From Euryodendron excelsum (taxonomy: Eukaryota; Streptophyta; Magnoliopsida; Ericales; Pentaphylacaceae), in contig CM065378.1 of the NCBI GenBank assembly GCA_033060915.1, positions 51,760,001 through 51,824,000 of the forward strand: 64,000 bases of DNA. The letters run 5' to 3'. A program made the translations under genes and the position numbers. The notes beneath the pieces are model-generated. The model ran no database searches and was not told the origin of the DNA. It worked only from the letters and a program-made list of their open reading frames with translations. Below are positions 60,536 to 64,000 of the stretch, piece by piece; positions within the stretch are counted from its first letter, which is position 1, and each line of letters starts with the position of its first letter.

Positions 60536-60955
60536 CCTGAAGATTAAATTTTTTCTTCTTCTTCGATTCCTTCTTCTTCTACAGCAACCAGCAGGTACGT
60601 TTTCCACTCTAGGGTTTTCGCTCTTCTCTCTCTCTCTCTCTCTTTTGTCTCTCTTTTTTATCAACGTCTTATGTGTTTTTTTTTAATTAAAAAGAAAAAT
60701 TAAATTTTTATAATTACAAAGTGACCCCCATTTTTTTTATTTTTATAATTACACTTGAACTCCTGCCGTGTCCTTAGCGTGTCCAAAATAGGACACACGT
60801 GTTCAAGCCGTGTCCTAGAAGTGTCTGAAATAAAAATAATATTAAAAAATTAGACACGTGACGTGGCGTGTCTGACACGTGTTCCACGCGTGTCCGTGTC
60901 CTAGAAGTGTCCGACACTAGTACGTTGTCTTCGGAGGAGTGTTCGTACTTCCTAG
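59850..60955. mobile_element. M1: non-autonomous TIR element rich in GTGTC words, 1.1 kb
   Basis: The termini CTAAGAAGCACAAACAC and (inverted) CTAGGAAGTACGAACAC agree at 14 of 17 positions. The flanks are CTTTGAAG at 59,842-59,849 and 60,956-60,963, an exact 8-bp duplication as for hAT elements. Subterminal regions carry many GTGTC/GACAC words (for example 'cggacacggacacgacac'). The inside holds A runs, (GAA)n and (GA)n. No transposase is encoded. Confidence 0.7.
60301..60532. repeat. (GAA)n and (GA)n microsatellites in M1
   Basis: GAA runs lie at 60,301-60,328, 60,379-60,394 and 60,415-60,440. An uninterrupted GA run lies at about 60,484-60,532. The serine-rich and RE-rich frames here are artefacts of these repeats. 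Confidence 0.9.
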
Positions 60956-60963
60956 CTTTGAAG

Positions 60964-61350
60964 CAATGTTTTAAAAACTAGAACGGACCGGCCAGTTCAA
61001 TCGGTTGAATCATCGACCGATTGAAGAAATGGTCCAGTTAGCCCTCTAAACCCGTTTTGGTCAAAACCCTGTCAAACCTAGTCAGAACTGCTAGTGAACC
61101 GCGACCTAGTTGCTTAAACCAGTATTAGACCGTTCGGTTCAATCTTTTAAGGTAAAATTTTATGTTATAATTTCAAAATTTTAGGTTTTAAGTATCAAAA
61201 CTAGTGTAAAAAAATAAAACACTATTTATTACTAGTAAAAAATAAATTAATGACATAATTATGACGTCACGGGCCAATAACGGTTGAACCAGTGACCCGT
61301 GACCCGATATCTTTTCTAGTTCGCTCAACGGTCCGGTTTTCAAAGCATTG
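60964..61350. mobile_element. M2: hAT-like MITE, 387 bp
   Basis: The termini CAATGTTTTAAAAAC and (inverted) CAATGCTTTGAAAAC agree at 13 of 15 positions. The flanks CTTTGAAG at 60,956-60,963 and 61,351-61,358 are an exact 8-bp duplication. The inside has repeated 'ggttgaacc' and 'accggacc' words. There is no coding sequence. It shares its target sequence with M1. Confidence 0.75.
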
Positions 61351-63292
61351 CTTTGAAGCCCTACCATCCGGATGCTTTGCTTTTCAATAGATCCTTGTTG
61401 AATGGGTTTGTTTTGACTAGGTTTTAGGTGAGGAATCTAGAATGGTGTCATTTAGATAGCTTAATTTTTAAAACCCAGTAATATGATGACATTTCTGAAC
61501 TCAGGAATTGATGATGCGATTATAAATTTTACTTTTTGGATGTGTTGCAATTCGTAGATCTTGGTTTGAAACATTAAAGATCAAGATATTACTTGTTGCA
61601 TAGTTGGACTTACATGATTCTACGGCTTCAATCTCTGCCATTGCAGAGCTTCCACAGGCTGCGAAGCCTGTGTGGATATGCCAGAAATTCAGTAAACATA
61701 AAAGAAATTAAGATTTCATAACTTTTAATTTGGGATATAAGCCTCCAGATCCTTGTTTCATTCCTCTGAATTTTTAGATGTTTATTGTAGCACTCTAATG
61801 AAGGGACTTCCTGCATAAAAGAGTAAAATCCTTTTCCCAGCTTAAAACGTTGGTCCAAAGTTCCGCATTGAAACATATCTCATGAGTTAATAGTGAGATT
61901 GTGTTAGATCAACTTCATATGTAACAAGTGGATGGTCTACCACTATCAGATCTGCTGTAAAAGTGGTTAATATGGGGTGTAATTTAGCATCTAGTTTAAT
62001 TTTCTTACCTCCAAGTTCCAACTATATATTTTTAGGTTTTTAAGCAACACAAATTCACGAAGTAGATCTTAAGATTTATTTATTTATTCCATTTCTGTTT
62101 ATTCTTTCTGTTCTTCTACTGTGTTTGTGCTTCTTCGAACTTGTTCCCTTGCTTTATAATAGTAAAAGCTACAGGTTGAAGGATCTCATAGATGGTACTT
62201 TTGGTACTTTGGTTCTTTGGATTACTTTGCAAAGTAGGCCAATTATAGCCCTTTTATGCTCTCCTGTAGGGGGAGTGTGTTTTGGGCCCCTACTGACTAC
62301 ATTTTCATATAGTTGTCAAAGTTGTCCACTGCTTATTGATAGCATATCTTCAGGGCTTATATAATCAATTTGAGCTTGTATACAGATGGTCATAATGTAG
62401 AAGTATTGCTTTTGCTATGTAAATATTGCCATTTTTTTAATGATAAATGATTTCTCTAGCGGATTGACACTATATAATTGGTGGCACATCCTCAAAGATC
62501 TGAGCTTAATTAATAGTGGGATCTGTTGTAAAATGGTGCTCTTATGATACGGCTGCAATTTTATTTTTATTTTGCTACAAGGCTTGCTATTTATGCTAAC
62601 ATTAGATGATATCTGAGTCTTTGTTTTTTTCCAAACACATCTCTACGGTATAAAACTTGAGCATGCCGTTCAACTTGTGTCCGCTATGAAAATTTTGCTT
62701 TGTTCATTTGCCTTGCTATTATCTCATTTGAGATGAGGAATCCTATGGAAGAATGTTTACTCGAGTTTTCTTATCCTTCCTAGCCCAATAATCAGAATAG
62801 GGACCTTTATAATACGAACATTGCATGGGTGATTCTTGGGCAGAGGATATCAATTTCTGGTCGTTTTTCCACTTTTTCCTGGGACTTGATATTATTTAAT
62901 CTAATAATTTCGGGTAAGTATTAATGGAAAAAAGTGGGTGCTGGATTGCAATGGGCAATGGTGGAGAGAGAAAAGGGAGAAGAGGACAGAGTGGTTTGGC
63001 TTTTGTGTTAAAGAAGTGGGGATAAATTAGCTTTTTAACTCTGACAGGGGTAGTCTGCATAATTCTCATATGTGGGGTATTTTCGGTAGTAAACCTAAAC
63101 CTCGGGTGGTCAGGGAAATTTACCCTTTATTTTGTTCAGCAGCTTGTTTTCTTTTGACAGCTTTATCTATTATGAGTCAAACTTATGCTTTGTAGAAAGG
63201 ATTTGTTCTTGTAATATTAACAAGCGCACCAATTCAAGCTGTATCTCAAAAGCTGAGGTGCTCACAGCTATGGTTTTGTTTTGGTATCATAG

Positions 63293-63705
63293 GTTTTATG
63301 AAGCAAAAGGGCCGGGTAGTGCGTAAAAAACGCAGCACCGAAGAAAAGGTGAAGCCTCAGAAACGCAGCACAGACAAAAAGTTAACACTTGAGCAAAGCA
63401 GTGTAGAAGAAAAACTAAATCCTCCAAAACACCGCAAAGATGAGCAGATAATGCTTGAGAACAGCAGCGTAGAAGACAAGGAGCAAATGATGGCTGCAAA
63501 ACTGTGTGAGAATGCTGAACTGATCATTGCCATACTTGAAGGAAACCTTGCTGAGAGTGCAGACTGTGTATTGGCTGATCTAAAACACATCAAGGCCTCT
63601 CAGACGGATATCACAAGACGTCAAGGTGACAATCTTATCACATGCCTTGGGAATCTTGCAGACACACTTGACCAGTTCTGTGATCTAGTCCAAGAATGTG
63701 GCTAG
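63293..63705 (+). CDS. Trihelix transcription factor, exon 2 (C-terminal part)
   Basis: The exon continues the phase-1 frame of exon 1 and ends with TAG at 63,703-63,705. It begins with a basic stretch (MKQKGRVVRKKR), a likely nuclear localisation signal. Five 11-residue repeats follow at about residues 172-226 of the joined protein (RSTEEKVKPQK, RSTDKKLTLEQ, SSVEEKLNPPK and so on). The conserved tail comes last: KLCENAELIIAILEGNLAES and ITRRQGDNLITCLGNLADT, ending LDQFCDLVQECG, probably a helical or coiled-coil oligomerisation segment as in related single-trihelix proteins. That tail is the main reason to join it to exon 1. The alternative, a separate small gene starting at the ATG at 63,298, is less likely because the exon has a good acceptor and matching phase. 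Confidence 0.75.
63331..63495 (+). repeat. Five 33-bp in-frame coding repeats
   Basis: Unit starts fall at 63,331, 63,364, 63,397, 63,430 and 63,463, exactly 33 bp apart. Each begins with cgcagca-, agcag(t/c)g- or the diverged caccgcaaa, and encodes 11 charged residues. They lie between the basic stretch and the conserved tail. Confidence 0.85.
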
Positions 63706-64000
63706 TTTTCCTTTAGGTAATTAGTGTCAATTGTCCATTCAAGTGGTAAATGTAGTGCCCCTGCTAGCTTTGTGACCATGGGTTTTGGATCTTTGGGACT
63801 TAGATCAATGTAAATGAGCTTAGTTCCAAGCTTGAGGATCACCTAAAGAATTTGAAACTTGGTGGAGGCATTTGTTTTCCTGGGAAGTGAGTCATTCCAT
63901 TATGCTTCTTCCTGTTGCATTTGAAAAGGCACTAGTTATCATAGTCAAAACATCAAGAAACAAATTATGCTATTCGGTCCTGTCCAGAATCGGGTTGTTG
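63706..64000 (+). other. 3' untranslated/downstream sequence of the trihelix gene
   Basis: No coding pattern follows the stop codon. No clear AATAAA signal is seen before the window ends, so the transcript end cannot be placed. Confidence 0.5.

Larger units (their letters stand above)
56174..63292 (+). other. Intron 1 of the trihelix gene, about 7.1 kb
   Basis: It starts GTGTGC and ends in a T-rich tract with TATCATAG before 63,293. Both borders leave a phase-1 split Gly codon (G|GT). Three TIR elements are inserted at 56,339, 59,850 and 60,964. The stretches 57,020-59,841 and 61,359-63,292 show no coding pattern or recognised repeat. An alternative acceptor (ACAG at 63,264-63,267) also stays open but would need a phase-0 donor and would add a hydrophobic decapeptide. 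Confidence 0.65.

Noticed and set aside
60221..60686. Serine-rich 147-codon frame and RE-rich frame
   Set aside because: They arise from (GAA)n and (GA)n microsatellites inside a non-autonomous transposon.
63132..63326. 64-codon frame just before exon 2
   Set aside because: It crosses the predicted splice acceptor in another frame and has no motif; exon 2 in the trihelix frame explains the sequence better.

Overview
This is nuclear DNA of a flowering plant, most likely a eudicot with a large, repeat-rich genome. The first 48 kb are nested LTR retrotransposons. After that come a Mutator-like (MULE) transposon, small TIR elements, and a spliced nuclear gene for a trihelix (Myb/SANT-like) DNA-binding protein with plant-type splice sites. 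There is no bacterial or organellar gene organisation.

Region 1, about 1-48,451. One degraded Ty3/gypsy element on the + strand (called E1 here) is the scaffold. Its 5' LTR ends at 13,025 and is followed by an exact initiator-Met tRNA primer-binding site. Gag, protease, RT and integrase remnants follow between 18.3 and 35.2 kb. Its 3' LTR ends at 48,451. E1 has been entered repeatedly. A family with very long LTRs (family A, about 4.5-7.5 kb) left solo LTRs at 4,516-11,975, 13,192-18,212, 22,049-33,702 and 28,789-33,462 (minus-oriented) and at about 241-12,514 and 43,344-47,888 (plus-oriented). A second family (B) left solo LTRs at 19,154-21,401 and 24,482-28,002. A second gypsy element on the minus strand (E2, 35,159-42,708) sits in E1's integrase C-terminus. 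Six of these insertions have TG...CA-like ends and 5-bp target duplications readable by eye (five exact, one with a single mismatch), so their order of arrival can be reconstructed. E1 and E2 have lost roughly complementary parts of pol: E1 the RT end, RNase H and early integrase; E2 the whole RT.

Region 2, 48,452-50,312. Low-density sequence with a broken two-exon GRF-type zinc-finger gene on the minus strand.

Region 3, 50,327-55,612. A 5.3-kb MULE with imperfect terminal inverted repeats and an exact 14-bp flanking direct repeat. It holds a truncated MuDR-type transposase, an unrecognised 162-aa ORF and a 178-bp tandem array whose units alternate in two types.

Region 4, 55,613-64,000. A two-exon trihelix gene whose start codon lies only 83 bp from the MULE end. 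Its 7.1-kb intron holds an older hAT-like MITE and two further TIR elements that share one 8-bp target. The second exon contains five perfect-length 33-bp in-frame repeats.

Most long open frames in the first 48 kb are by-products of tandem repeats or LTR sequence. The only gene that looks intact is the trihelix gene. All similarity calls are by eye; no alignments or database searches were run.
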